Shown: positions 16,009-25,301, numbered from the stretch's first letter. The stretch is DNA of 38,447 bases from an uncultured Chloroflexota bacterium (GCA_937870845.1 CALMZR010000010.1:1-38447); one strand, 5' to 3'. Translations and numbers: made by a program. Notes: generated by a model not told the origin, from the sequence alone.

Positions 16009-17079
16009 ATGAGTTCAGGCATCCATCCCTGGGTCCGGCTGTTCGACGACCGCGTCGGTTGGGGTCTCCAAGCGATCGCCTTGCCGGACGACCCAGACCC
16101 CGCGCAGAGCATGGTGGCCGCTGGCCTGCTCGCCGAAAAGCTTGGGTTCGACGGTTTCTTCATCGGCGATCACCCGGCGTACGCGCCGGAGGTGTGGCTG
16201 CATCTGGCGGCGCTAGCCGTCCAGACGACGCGCATCAGGCTCGGTTCCGTCGTCCTGTGCGCGGGATACCGGCCGCCGGTGCTTACGGCGAGGCTGGGCG
16301 CCGATCTGGACAACATCTCCGGGGGCCGGTTCATCTTGGGGCTTGGGCATGGATGGAATGCCGTGGAGTTCGCCCTGCTCGGACTGCCGTTCCCGACGGC
16401 GCCAGAGCGCCAGGAAGCTTTGGCCGAGGCGGTCGAGATCATCCGAGGAGTCTGGGGCCCGGAGCCTTTTACCTATCACGGTATCCATCACTCCACCGAG
16501 CGAGAGCGCATTGTGCCGCCGCCCTGTCAGGAGCAAGGCCCGCCGCTGATCCTAGCAGGCGCCGGCGAGCGAAGGGCCCTGCGCCTGACGGCACGCTACG
16601 CCGATGCCTGCAATTTCGGACCGGGCCATGCGACAGGGTTGGCGCGAACGCCGGCGGACGTTCGGGGCAAGAACGCGGTTCTCGACGAGCGTTGCCGAGA
16701 GGTCGGCCGCGACCCGCGGGCGGTGCTGCGCAGCCACTTCACGAGCTGGCTCATGGTGGCGCCGACGCCGGAAAGGGCCCGCGCCAAGCTCGATCGCTAC
16801 TACCCCGAGGGGATCAATGAGGAGCAGCGATTCAGCCGGGTTGTGGGCAGCCCCGACCAGGTCGCTGGCTACTACCAGTCGCTCGTCGACGTCGGGATGC
16901 AGTACTTTGTCGTGCAGACCCTGGATGCGACCGATACAGAAACGATCGAGCTGCTGGCGCGCGAGGTGATTCCTGCTGTCGTTCCCCGACGCTCGGCCTT
17001 ACGCTCACGTCTCCCGTTGGCTGGCGACGACCTGCTCGACGACGCTGCCGATCAACGGGCCGAGGAAGCGGGAGCGTGA
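16009..17079 (+). CDS. Luciferase-like (F420/FMN-type) monooxygenase
   Basis: 356 aa from the ATG at 16009 (GGAG 7 nt upstream). The luciferase-like fold is visible: WGLQAIALPDDPD, AEKLGFDGFFIGDHP, TTRIRLGSVVLCAGYRPP, DNISGGRFILGLGHGWNAVE and later PLILAGAGERRALRLTARY and VGSPDQVAGYYQSLVDVGM. These TIM-barrel oxidoreductases use FMNH2 or reduced F420; the GHGWN motif and overall length resemble F420-dependent family members, which are common in Chloroflexota and actinobacteria. Substrate unknown. The last ~25 residues (SALRSRLPLAGDDLLDDAAD) overlap the 3' end of the helicase gene on the other strand by 75 nt and probably evolved by loss of an earlier stop. Confidence 0.87.
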   Translation: MSSGIHPWVRLFDDRVGWGLQAIALPDDPDPAQSMVAAGLLAEKLGFDGFFIGDHPAYAPEVWLHLAALAVQTTRIRLGSVVLCAGYRPPVLTARLGADLDNISGGRFILGLGHGWNAVEFALLGLPFPTAPERQEALAEAVEIIRGVWGPEPFTYHGIHHSTERERIVPPPCQEQGPPLILAGAGERRALRLTARYADACNFGPGHATGLARTPADVRGKNAVLDERCREVGRDPRAVLRSHFTSWLMVAPTPERARAKLDRYYPEGINEEQRFSRVVGSPDQVAGYYQSLVDVGMQYFVVQTLDATDTETIELLAREVIPAVVPRRSALRSRLPLAGDDLLDDAADQRAEEAGA

Positions 17080-20000
17080 CCTGGCGCGGCCTTCACGGAC
17101 ACGGGACGAAAACAGGAAGAGGCGGTCTTTGGCGCGCGTCATGCCGACGTAGAGCGTACGCCGTTCTTCGGCGAGCTGCGCGGCGTCGGTCGCGCGATAG
17201 AGCGGAAATTGGTCGTCCTCGACGCCGGCGATGAAGACGACCGGCCACTCCAGCCCTTTGGCGCTGTGGACGGTCATCAGCGTTACCCGCTCGTCGGCGG
17301 TCAGCACCCGCGGGTCCGCGGCGCCATTGGCCGTCGTCGTGTGCGGCAAGGCGTCGATCGGTTGGGCGAGCGCCGCGTAGCGCAGGAACCCGCCGATCCC
17401 CCAGTCTTCGGTGCTGGCGCAAAATCCTGCGACCGCGGAGCCCCATCCCTGGCGAAAGCGGGCCCACCGGTCGTCCTCTTCGCTCTCCATGCCCTGCGAT
17501 GCGGCCAGGAGCGACCGAGCGGCGGCGACCGATGCGGCATCGGCGTCCGCTTCCCAGTCCGAGAGGAGTCGGCGCCCGTGTCCGAGCGCGATGACGCGCG
17601 CCCCGATCGTCGCGAACAGCTCGTTGTCGTGGGCGACGACGTAGCCTCCCGCGGCAACGCCCGCCGCCACCAGCGGCAGGCACTCCGTCAGGACGTCGAG
17701 CTCTCGATCGCGCCGCGCCTGCGCGAGCAGGTCGGAAAAGAGCCGCGCCGTGAGCAGGCAATCGCTACGTGCGCGGTGCTCCTGCATCAGGCCTGGTGAC
17801 GATCGGCGCGCGAGGTCTTCCAACCGATAGGAAGCTTCTTCCGGCCACAGTCGCTGCGCCATGCGGCGCGTATCGATCGTCAAAGGCGGCCGAAACGCGA
17901 GTCCTGCCCGCGCGGCGGACTGCCGCAGCACGGGAAGGTCGAAGTCTTCGACATTGTGGCCTACGACAACACGTGTTTCAGCCAAGGTGATGAGCGGCGG
18001 CAACGCTTCGCGCGGCGTCGGGGCGCCGGCGACGTCGCGCCAGCGCAGCCCGTGGGTATCGGTGGCTTCAGGGTCGATCGCGGTGGGCGACGAGGGCCGG
18101 ACGAGCGAGAAGATGCCCTCCCCGCGGGCCTCTCCTCCGGAAAACGGCAGAGCGCCGAACTCGACGATCTCGGCCCGCTCGGGATGGCGCGTCGTCGTTT
18201 CCACATCGAGAAGGAGAAAGGCGCCACGGTCGAGGGTCTCGTACGACATGAGCACCATTTGCATCAGCCGCCAGGCGCGGGCAGCGACGCTGAGCTGGAC
18301 CGTTCGGGTGTGCAGGGGCCCGAGTCCAAATCCCCGAGGGTCGCATGCCAGGTCTTCCCCGAGCGTTATCGTGAAAACGTCGGCAATCGTTTCGCCCAGC
18401 GGCACAGTTTCGATCGGAAGACCAAGGTACGATTCGATGGCGTGCCGCACGATGGCCTCCGCCGCGGTACAGTCAGGGCCGCCGTCAAGGCGAAGCGCCA
18501 GCGGCCGCTCTTCGCGAATAGCGCACTCCAGCGCGCGCGCGCGCTCTTCGAGTGTCTGCTCGAGGAGGTCGAGTGAGTCGCGAAGCGCCTCGCGATGGAC
18601 GCGGGCGATGGGGCTGCGGCGGCGCTTCAAGATGTCGAGGAACGAGTCGAGCGCCTCGTCGATCGGGAGGCCCATGACGGAACCTAGGTCGCTGACAATC
18701 GTGTCCCGGAACTCTCGAATGGCAGCGCGGGTCAGGGGGCTCAGCTCGCGATTGAACTCGTCGATGCGATGCACGATATCGGTAAGCCGGATCGCCTGCC
18801 GCGCGGCAAGCTGCCTCAGATGGACCATCGTCAGTTCGTCCACGATGACGCGTGGCCAGTTGAGCGCAGGCTCGAACGCGTCCTCGTGCATGCCGAAAGC
18901 GAGCTCCAGGTAGCGCAGCGACTCCTGCGCGTCGCGCTGGTGGAAGAAGCGGTCTTGCTGAACGCGGTAGACCGGGATCTCCGCCTGCAACAGCTCGGCT
19001 TCGATCTTGTCGCCAACGGCATGGGTCCGGTAGAGCACGGCGAAGGCGCCGAAGCCCGGGCGCTGGCCGGAGGCGCGGGCACGGGCGATGGTCGCCGCCA
19101 CTTCGCGCGCCTCAGCCTGGGCATCCGGGAACTCACACCAATAGGGTGGGGTGGTCCCGCCGCGATGCGGTTGGCTTGCCCGCCGCATGGCCATCAGCGT
19201 GTCGGCGGCGACGACGATCGGGGCCCGCGACCGGAAGTTCACGCTCAACCCGAACTCGGCCGGCCGGTACTCGCGGCGGTATTGCGCGATCATCCGGTCG
19301 GCGTGGGCGCCACGCCATTCGTAAATCGACTGATCGGGATCGCCGACGACGAAGACCTGACAATCGGAGCGTGCTGGAGCGAGCAGGCACATGAGCCGGT
19401 ATTGCTCTGGGGATATGTCGTGAACCTCGTCCACGAGCACGTGCGTCAGCCGATTGCGCAGCGCCTCCCCTGCCAACGCGTCCTGCTCCAGCGTTGCGAT
19501 CGCCTTGCCGATCAGATCCGCGAAGTCGAGCGCATTCGCCTCTTCGAGCAGCCGGCAATAGGTCTCGTCGATCGTGGCGACCACGTCGGCATCGAGGTAG
19601 TCGTCGCGGCGGGATTCGCCTCGCTCGCGGCCCTCGCGTTTCCGCCGTTCGATGCGGGATTGGACTTCGCGCAGAAATCGCGACCGCGCCCGATCGTCTG
19701 CGGCCAGCGGATAGCCAACGTCGGCGATGGCCCGCAGGATGAATTCGCGAGACCGGTTGTCGTCCGCGATGCGAAACGGCCAGCGCACCCCGATTGCGGA
19801 CCCGTACCGCTCGAGGATGTCGGCGCTGATGGCGTGAAACGTCCCCGCCCAAATGCGGCCGCCCGGCAGCCGATCTTTCAGTTGCTCCGCGGCCCGGTTG
19901 GAAAACGTCATGGCGAGCAGTTGGCGGGGGTCCACGCCATCCGCGAGCAATCGGCCGGCTCGCGCCGCGAGCGTGTGCGTCTTGCCGCTGCCTGGCCGGG

Positions 20001-20082
20001 CAAGGACCAGGAGATGACCGGCATCGCGATCGAATCCGACAACGGCTGCCTGCTCGTCGGAGAGCCGGTGCTCCTGCTCCAC
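17005..20082 (-). CDS. UvrD/PcrA-type helicase with an internal DEDDh exonuclease domain
   Basis: 1025 aa from a GTG at 20082 (GGAGCGGA upstream). The ORF is open to 20208, but that start would overlap the divergent gene. SF1A helicase motifs: HLLVLARPGSGKTHTL (Walker A, about 28-35), HVLVDEVHDISPEQYRLM (DEVHD in place of the usual DEFQD), VFVVGDPDQSIYEWRGA (about 247-260), LSVNFRSRAPIV, VLYRTHAVGDKIEAELLQ, then VTLMTVHSAKGLEWPVVF (about 935-950) and LYVGMTRAKDRLFLFSS. Between the motif IV region (about 282-374) and motif V lies a long insertion. At about 622-790 it holds a DnaQ-like exonuclease: LLLDVETTT (Asp626, Glu628), VGHNVEDFDLPVL (Asp715) and EHRARSDCLLTARLF (His769, Asp774), all four acidic residues plus the His intact. 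A 3'-5' exonuclease on a 3'-5' helicase frame suggests DNA end processing or repair; the role is unproven. Confidence 0.9.
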   Translation of the reverse strand: MEQEHRLSDEQAAVVGFDRDAGHLLVLARPGSGKTHTLAARAGRLLADGVDPRQLLAMTFSNRAAEQLKDRLPGGRIWAGTFHAISADILERYGSAIGVRWPFRIADDNRSREFILRAIADVGYPLAADDRARSRFLREVQSRIERRKREGRERGESRRDDYLDADVVATIDETYCRLLEEANALDFADLIGKAIATLEQDALAGEALRNRLTHVLVDEVHDISPEQYRLMCLLAPARSDCQVFVVGDPDQSIYEWRGAHADRMIAQYRREYRPAEFGLSVNFRSRAPIVVAADTLMAMRRASQPHRGGTTPPYWCEFPDAQAEAREVAATIARARASGQRPGFGAFAVLYRTHAVGDKIEAELLQAEIPVYRVQQDRFFHQRDAQESLRYLELAFGMHEDAFEPALNWPRVIVDELTMVHLRQLAARQAIRLTDIVHRIDEFNRELSPLTRAAIREFRDTIVSDLGSVMGLPIDEALDSFLDILKRRRSPIARVHREALRDSLDLLEQTLEERARALECAIREERPLALRLDGGPDCTAAEAIVRHAIESYLGLPIETVPLGETIADVFTITLGEDLACDPRGFGLGPLHTRTVQLSVAARAWRLMQMVLMSYETLDRGAFLLLDVETTTRHPERAEIVEFGALPFSGGEARGEGIFSLVRPSSPTAIDPEATDTHGLRWRDVAGAPTPREALPPLITLAETRVVVGHNVEDFDLPVLRQSAARAGLAFRPPLTIDTRRMAQRLWPEEASYRLEDLARRSSPGLMQEHRARSDCLLTARLFSDLLAQARRDRELDVLTECLPLVAAGVAAGGYVVAHDNELFATIGARVIALGHGRRLLSDWEADADAASVAAARSLLAASQGMESEEDDRWARFRQGWGSAVAGFCASTEDWGIGGFLRYAALAQPIDALPHTTTANGAADPRVLTADERVTLMTVHSAKGLEWPVVFIAGVEDDQFPLYRATDAAQLAEERRTLYVGMTRAKDRLFLFSSRVREGRARSRSRFLGPLIGSVVEQVVASQRET

Positions 20083-20186
20083 ACTCCGCTCCGTCGACAC
20101 TCGCGAGGCGTTGACGATCCAGACCCTCGGGCAGGGGGCGATGCTACCATCCTGCTCCGATCGAGGAGCATTGCTAGGAACCCGAT

Positions 20187-21056
20187 ATGGCCGAAGAGCG
20201 AGGTTCATACCAGGCCGAGCTCGCGACGGCCGCCGCGGCCGTCACCGCCGCAGGCGCCGTCGTCCGCGAGTATTACGATGCGGCGAACGCGAAGACGTAT
20301 GGCAAGATCGATGGCTCGCCGGTCACCGATGCCGACCTCGCCGCTGACGCGACCATTCGCGACGTCATCGCGCAACACTTTCCGCACGACCCGATCCTGA
20401 CCGAAGAGGGCATGGACGACGAGCGCCGCCTGGCATCCGCCCGCTGCTGGATCGCCGACCCGATCGACGGCACCGAGCAGTTCATCATGCGCACCGGCGA
20501 GTTCGACGTTTTAGTCGCATTCGTGCTCGACGGGCGGCCGGTTGCTGCCGCCGGATTCCAGCCTGCCGCCAACGTGCTTGTCACCGCGAGCAAAGGCGGC
20601 GGCGCCTGGGTGCGTTGCGGCGCGGGCGCCGCGCAGCGCGTCACGCTCGAGCCCCCGGGAGAGCGTCTTCGCCTGGCGACGTCCAAGTGGTTTGGCGCGC
20701 CCGAGAATGCCGAGCTCGTGCAGACGGTGGCGGATGCGCTCGGCGCGGGGCTGGAGCCGCCGACGGTGACCGGGTTCTCGCCACGGATCTTCTTGCCGCC
20801 GCGGACGCTGGACGTGATGCTTGGCGTGCGGCCCGGCGAAGCGCAAGACATGGCTTCGGAGTGGGATTTTGCCGTGGCTGACCTGGTGTTCCATGAAGCC
20901 GGAGGCGTGGTGACAGATCTCGCCGGGCGGCGGTTCCGCTATAACAAACCGGAGCCGCGCAACGTCGGCGGCCTGATCGCGACCATCGACGCGAGGGCTC
21001 ACGCGCGGGTGATCGAAGCGGTTTCGAGACTCCCCGCGGTTGCTTCGACTCTCTGA
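20187..21056 (+). CDS. Inositol-monophosphatase-family phosphatase
   Basis: 289 aa from the ATG at 20187 (TAGGA 8-9 nt upstream). Metal-binding motifs: DPILTEEGMDDE (Glu73/74), CWIADPIDGTEQFIMRTGEF (Asp91, Asp94) and ASEWDFAVADLVFHEAGGVV (the WDxAxxxLxxxEAGG motif, about 220-240). The family includes inositol-1-phosphatase, histidinol-phosphatase and fructose-1,6-bisphosphatase-type enzymes; the sequence does not separate them. An unusual insertion, FSPRIFLPPRTLDVMLGVRP, precedes the second metal motif. Divergent from the helicase gene by about 105 nt, and 37 nt before the DAO-family gene, which may be in the same transcript. Confidence 0.87.
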   Translation: MAEERGSYQAELATAAAAVTAAGAVVREYYDAANAKTYGKIDGSPVTDADLAADATIRDVIAQHFPHDPILTEEGMDDERRLASARCWIADPIDGTEQFIMRTGEFDVLVAFVLDGRPVAAAGFQPAANVLVTASKGGGAWVRCGAGAAQRVTLEPPGERLRLATSKWFGAPENAELVQTVADALGAGLEPPTVTGFSPRIFLPPRTLDVMLGVRPGEAQDMASEWDFAVADLVFHEAGGVVTDLAGRRFRYNKPEPRNVGGLIATIDARAHARVIEAVSRLPAVASTL

Positions 21057-21093
21057 CGCCGCGAGGCCCCGGCCCGCCGCTCCTGGAGGAACG

Positions 21094-22539
21094 ATGTCGC
21101 TGTTGCAACCGGTCAACCGAGCCCGGCGTCGGGCGCTCTGGCTGCAAGAAGTTCTGGCCCTCGAACCCGAGGCCGAATCGGGTGAGCCGCTCACCGGGTC
21201 GCATCGCGCCGATGTCTGCATCGTCGGCGGCGGGTACACCGGTCTTTGGACCGCCCTCCACATCAAGTGGCTTGACCCCTCCGTGGATGTGATGCTGGTG
21301 GAAGCCGATTTCTGCGGGGCCGGCGCCAGCGGCCGCAACGGCGGTTTCGTGAACGGCTGGTGGGAAAAGCTGCCGATGTTGGTCGAGACCTATGGTGAAG
21401 AAGAAGGCGTCCGGTTGGCGCGCGAGTCGGCAGCGGGCGTGGCCGCGATCGGCCGCGTCTGCGCCGACTATGACATCGACGCCGACTATCGGGCCGGAGG
21501 CATCTTGCTCACCGCCACGGCGCCCGCGCATCTGGGGAGCTGGGAGGAGGCCATCCGCGCAACGCGAGAGCGCGGGTTCGACGTCTTCGAGAGACTCGAG
21601 CCCAACGAGGTTGCGCGGCGGGCGGGATCGCCAGTCCACCTGGGTGGTGTCCTCGATCGCACGGGCGCGCGCGTCCAGCCGGCGCTGCTCGCCCGTGGGC
21701 TGCGCCGCGTCGCCGTCGCGCACGGGGTCCGCATCTGGGAGCAAAGCCCGGTGATCGAGATTGTGCGCGGACGACCGCCGGTCGTGCGGACCCCGTTCGC
21801 CGCCGTGGCCGCCGACAAGGTGGTGCTGGCGATCAATGCCTGGCTCGCCGCTCTGCCCGAGATCCGCAGGGCCGTGTTGCCCATGAGCAGCGACATGGTC
21901 GCCACGGCGCCGATCCCGGAGCGCCTGCGGGAGATCGGCTGGACCGGCGACGAAGCGGTCGCGGACGAGCACATGATGGTCCACTACTACCGCACGACCA
22001 AGGATGGCCGAATTGCCTTCGGCAAAGGCGGTTGCTCGCACGCCTATCTGGGGCGAATCACGCGGCAGTTCGAGGACCCCGGCCCGCGCGTTGCGCGCAC
22101 CGAGCGATCCTTCCGGCGGATCTATCCTGCGTTGGCGGACGTGCCGATCACGCACACGTGGACCGGTCCGATCGACCGCAGCGAAACGAACAGCCTCTTC
22201 TTCGGCCATCTGGACGGCAACCCGGACGTTATCTATGGCGTCGGCTATTCCGGCAACGGCGTTGGCCCGTCGTACATCGGTGGCCGCACCCTCGCCTCGA
22301 CGGCATTGGAACTTCGTGACGAATGGCAGGGGAGCCCGATCAACCGCGGGCCACGCTCGCAGTATCCGCCCGACCCCATCCGCTATTTCGGCGGCAATCT
22401 CGTCCGCTCGGCGGTCCTCCAGAAGGAGTCCGACCTCAATGCCGATCGCCCATCGCGGCCGGTGGTCGAGCTCCTCAACCGGTTCGTGCCGAGCGGCCTG
22501 CGCGGCCCGGAAGCCCACGGCTCAGCGGCAGACGCATAG
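21094..22539 (+). CDS. FAD-dependent oxidoreductase, DAO/GlpD-like family
   Basis: 481 aa from the ATG at 21094 (GGAGGA upstream). FAD dinucleotide motif ADVCIVGGGYTGLWTALHIK (about 40-57), then DVMLVEADFCGAGASGRNGG with the NGGF segment, ARVQPALLARGLRRVAVAHG for substrate-domain contacts, and YGVGYSGNGVGPSYIGGRTL near the C terminus (typical DAO end). This family oxidises D-amino acids, sarcosine/dimethylglycine or gamma-glutamylputrescine-type amines; the sequence is closest in layout to the N-methyl/putrescine group but I cannot name the substrate. A short intergenic gap (37 nt) links it to the IMPase gene. No aldehyde dehydrogenase or cofactor genes sit alongside. Confidence 0.87.
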   Translation: MSLLQPVNRARRRALWLQEVLALEPEAESGEPLTGSHRADVCIVGGGYTGLWTALHIKWLDPSVDVMLVEADFCGAGASGRNGGFVNGWWEKLPMLVETYGEEEGVRLARESAAGVAAIGRVCADYDIDADYRAGGILLTATAPAHLGSWEEAIRATRERGFDVFERLEPNEVARRAGSPVHLGGVLDRTGARVQPALLARGLRRVAVAHGVRIWEQSPVIEIVRGRPPVVRTPFAAVAADKVVLAINAWLAALPEIRRAVLPMSSDMVATAPIPERLREIGWTGDEAVADEHMMVHYYRTTKDGRIAFGKGGCSHAYLGRITRQFEDPGPRVARTERSFRRIYPALADVPITHTWTGPIDRSETNSLFFGHLDGNPDVIYGVGYSGNGVGPSYIGGRTLASTALELRDEWQGSPINRGPRSQYPPDPIRYFGGNLVRSAVLQKESDLNADRPSRPVVELLNRFVPSGLRGPEAHGSAADA

Positions 22540-22618
22540 CCCCGCTTGCCGAACCCGCAACATGACGCTACGCTCCGGTCTGGAACGGCGCAGACCTCGG
22601 GCGGGGGAGGAGGGCGAA

Positions 22619-22882
22619 GTGGAGACGTACAACATCTACATGGACGAGGCGCCGGCGGCGGGAGGCGCCGACGGCGAGGAAGGCTGGGAAGTCGAGTTTC
22701 GCGTGGTCGGCCAGAGCATCGACGACGGCGACCCCGAGAACAACGCCGTTCTGGCCGGACTCGACCTCGTCGACCTGATCAATCTGCGCGACGCGTTGCA
22801 ACAGGAGATCGACAACTTCGCCTTGACGGCCCTTGAGACGCAGGCTTTGGTCGCCGACCCTGGCGAGGAGCTGATGCCATAG
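22619..22882 (+). CDS. Small acidic protein of unknown function
   Basis: 87 aa from a GTG at 22619 with GGAGG 8 nt upstream; an ATG at 22563 is in frame but has no RBS. The protein is strongly acidic (EEGWEVEFRVVGQSIDDGDP, then LAGLDLVDLINLRDALQQEI, then a TALETQALVADPGEELMP end), with one amphipathic helix in its second half. There is no membrane or signal segment. I do not recognise it. It ends 97 nt before the stop of the convergent ppk gene and may be co-transcribed with the DAO gene. Confidence 0.5.
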   Translation: METYNIYMDEAPAAGGADGEEGWEVEFRVVGQSIDDGDPENNAVLAGLDLVDLINLRDALQQEIDNFALTALETQALVADPGEELMP

Positions 22883-22979
22883 GGGCGTCTTCGCCGCCGT
22901 TTCGGGCAGCGGAGGATTCGACAGGCGTCTCGCGCGAGCAACCGTTCGCGTTCCGCCCCAAGGTTGGCATACGGCGGCG

Positions 22980-25301
22980 TCAGGCCGTCACCGGAAGCGG
23001 CGCTTGCTGGGGCGCCCTGCTCCGAACTCCCGACCACGCCCAATCAGCGGGCAGCCGATACCGTTCCATGAGCCACTCATGGACGTCAAACGGTTCTTCT
23101 CCCGGATCGGGCTCAATGCGGCGATAGCGGCCATCTTCCGCCAGCTCCCAAGCATTGACTGTGTCTCGCAAGTACGCGGGAACAATCTCATCTCGAATTG
23201 CGGCGGCCCAGCGACGATCCTCAATCGGGAAGACGACCTCGACCCGCCGGTCTAGATTGCGCTCCATCACGTCGGCGCTGCCGAGGTAGACCTCGTCGTG
23301 GCCACCGGCGCCAAACACGTAGATGCGGCTGTGCTCCAAGAATCGACCGATCACGCTGATGACGCGGATGTTCTCGCTCCAGCCTGGGACACCGGGGCGT
23401 AGACAGCAGGCGCCCCGCACGATCAGATCGATCTTCACGCCTGCCTGCGACGCCTTGTACAAGCCCCGGATCAACACGCGGTCGACCAGCGCATTGAGCT
23501 TGAACACCAACCAGCCGTTGCCGTGCTCGCGGTGCGCCGCGATCTCACGCTCGATGGCGGCCAGGAGCTTCTCGCGCAAGTTGCCCGGCGCCACCCAGAT
23601 GGCGCGGTAGTCCTCCTGCTGCGCGTATCCGGTCAGCACGTTGAAGAGCTCGGAGACGTCGGCCCCGATCTCCTCCCGCGCCGTGAGGTAGCCCATGTCC
23701 TCGTAGAGGCGGGCGGTGGCCGCGTTGTAATTGCCGGTCGCCAGGTGGACGTAGCGACGCAGACCGCTCGGTTCGCGCCGCACGACCAGCGTTGCCTTGC
23801 AGTGGGTTTTCAGGCCCGTCAGGCCGTAGGCGACGTGGACCCCGTGCCGTTCCAGCTCCTCGGCCCAGGTTATGTTGTTCTCTTCGTCGAACCGGGCCTT
23901 GAGCTCGACCAGCACCGCCACCTGGGTGTCGTCGTCCCGTGCTTCGACCAGCAGCGGAATAAGCGGGGAATCGCGGCCGATCCGATACAGCGTCTGCTTG
24001 ATGGCCACCACGTTGGGATCGGCCGCCGCCGCGCGCAGGAAATCGACGACGGCGGCGAACGACTGGTATGGGTGATGAACCAGAATGTCGCGCTCGCGAA
24101 CGACGGCAAAGATGTCGCCGGCTTCCTGGCCTGGAACGGACGAAAGCCCCGGGACGGCCGCAGGAGGGTACGGCGGCTCCTTGAGGTCCGGACGGTCGAT
24201 GGCGACCAGCTCCCAGAGATCCTCGGTTGCCAGCGGGCCTTCGACCACGTAGAGGTCGTCTTCGGAGACGCGCAAATGCTCGACGAGCCAGTCCCGCACC
24301 TCCTCCGGCATCGTGCCGTCGATCATGAGCCGCACGACGGGACCGAAGGCGCGCTGCGCGATCGAGTCGCGCATGACGGTCATCAGGTTGACCTCGTCGT
24401 CGTCGCCTTCGTCCTCGTCGAGCTCGATGTCGGAATCGCGCGTGACGTGGAACGGGTACGAGGCGATCACGTCTGCGCGGGCAAACAGGCGAGTCAGGTT
24501 GGCCGCCACCACTTGCTCCAACCAGGTGAAGACCTGGGTTCCGGCATGGACCGTCTCGCCGTTGGGAACAGCCAGGAATCGAGGCAGCGTGGCCGGGATC
24601 TTGATACGGGCGTAGCGCGACCCGTCCGGCAGCTCCAGCACCGCGATGAGGTTGAGGCTGCGGTTGGAGACGTGGGGGAACCGCCGCCCGCGGTCGATGG
24701 CCTGCGGCGTCAGGATCGGGAAGATTTCGCGCTCGAAGCGACGCGTGACGGCCTCGCGTTGCGCCTCGGATAGTGCGGCATACGGGGCGATCTCGATCCC
24801 TGCTGCAGAGAGGTCTGGGATCAACTGGCCAGTGATGAGCCTGGAATGTCGGTCGAGCGACTCCTGGGTCTTGACGCGCACAGCGCGGAGTTGCTCAATC
24901 GGCGTCCGCCCGTCCGGGCCAGGAATGGCGACACCCGCGGTCACCTTTCGTTCGATCCCCGCGACGCGGATCATGAAGAACTCGTCGAGATTGGTGGCGA
25001 AGATGGCCGCGAACTTCACCCGTTCCAGAAGCGGGTTCGTCTGTTCCTCCGCCTCGAAGAGAACGCGGTCGTTGAAGGCGAGCCAACTCAGCTCGCGATT
25101 GATGAAGAGCTCCGGGAGCAGCGGGGGAAGATCGGCCGTTGCTGGGGGCATGAGGGTCGGCCCGTCGGTCAGGACGGCGCCGGGTGAGTGGGCCGCTCGT
25201 CTGTCCTGCCTCTCCGCTCCATCCGGAGAAGCCACGAATCGGCCGTTGGCCGACCGGGCGCTCCGGCGGCGCGCTTTCTTGTCGTCTGATTTAGGCGCCA
25301 T
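22980..25301 (-). CDS. ppk: Polyphosphate kinase 1
   Basis: 773 aa from an ATG at 25301. The protein matches PPK1 along its length: N domain LFINRELSWLAFNDRVLFEA, FAAIFATNLDEFFMIRVAG, LTPQAIDRGRRFPHVSNRSL; then AIKQTLYRIGRDSPLIPLLV, VAVLVELKARFDEENNITWA, GLTGLKTHCKATLVVRREPS and LRRYVHLATGNYNAATARLY with the His that carries the phospho-intermediate in the YVHLATGNYN segment. The first about 60 residues (basic, low complexity) are not conserved; a start at an internal ATG (MPPATADL) is possible. The enzyme reversibly makes polyphosphate from ATP. Reverse strand, convergent with the small acidic protein gene and divergent from the aminotransferase (129 nt between starts). Confidence 0.95.
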   Translation of the reverse strand: MAPKSDDKKARRRSARSANGRFVASPDGAERQDRRAAHSPGAVLTDGPTLMPPATADLPPLLPELFINRELSWLAFNDRVLFEAEEQTNPLLERVKFAAIFATNLDEFFMIRVAGIERKVTAGVAIPGPDGRTPIEQLRAVRVKTQESLDRHSRLITGQLIPDLSAAGIEIAPYAALSEAQREAVTRRFEREIFPILTPQAIDRGRRFPHVSNRSLNLIAVLELPDGSRYARIKIPATLPRFLAVPNGETVHAGTQVFTWLEQVVAANLTRLFARADVIASYPFHVTRDSDIELDEDEGDDDEVNLMTVMRDSIAQRAFGPVVRLMIDGTMPEEVRDWLVEHLRVSEDDLYVVEGPLATEDLWELVAIDRPDLKEPPYPPAAVPGLSSVPGQEAGDIFAVVRERDILVHHPYQSFAAVVDFLRAAAADPNVVAIKQTLYRIGRDSPLIPLLVEARDDDTQVAVLVELKARFDEENNITWAEELERHGVHVAYGLTGLKTHCKATLVVRREPSGLRRYVHLATGNYNAATARLYEDMGYLTAREEIGADVSELFNVLTGYAQQEDYRAIWVAPGNLREKLLAAIEREIAAHREHGNGWLVFKLNALVDRVLIRGLYKASQAGVKIDLIVRGACCLRPGVPGWSENIRVISVIGRFLEHSRIYVFGAGGHDEVYLGSADVMERNLDRRVEVVFPIEDRRWAAAIRDEIVPAYLRDTVNAWELAEDGRYRRIEPDPGEEPFDVHEWLMERYRLPADWAWSGVRSRAPQQAPLPVTA

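Noticed and set aside
20083-20208. Longer start of the helicase at 20208
   Set aside because: It would overlap the divergent IMPase start and adds residues with no helicase similarity; a GTG with an RBS lies at 20082.
20641-22518. 625-codon minus ORF over the IMPase and DAO genes
   Set aside because: Composition is a GC shadow and both plus-strand genes have clear family motifs and RBS.
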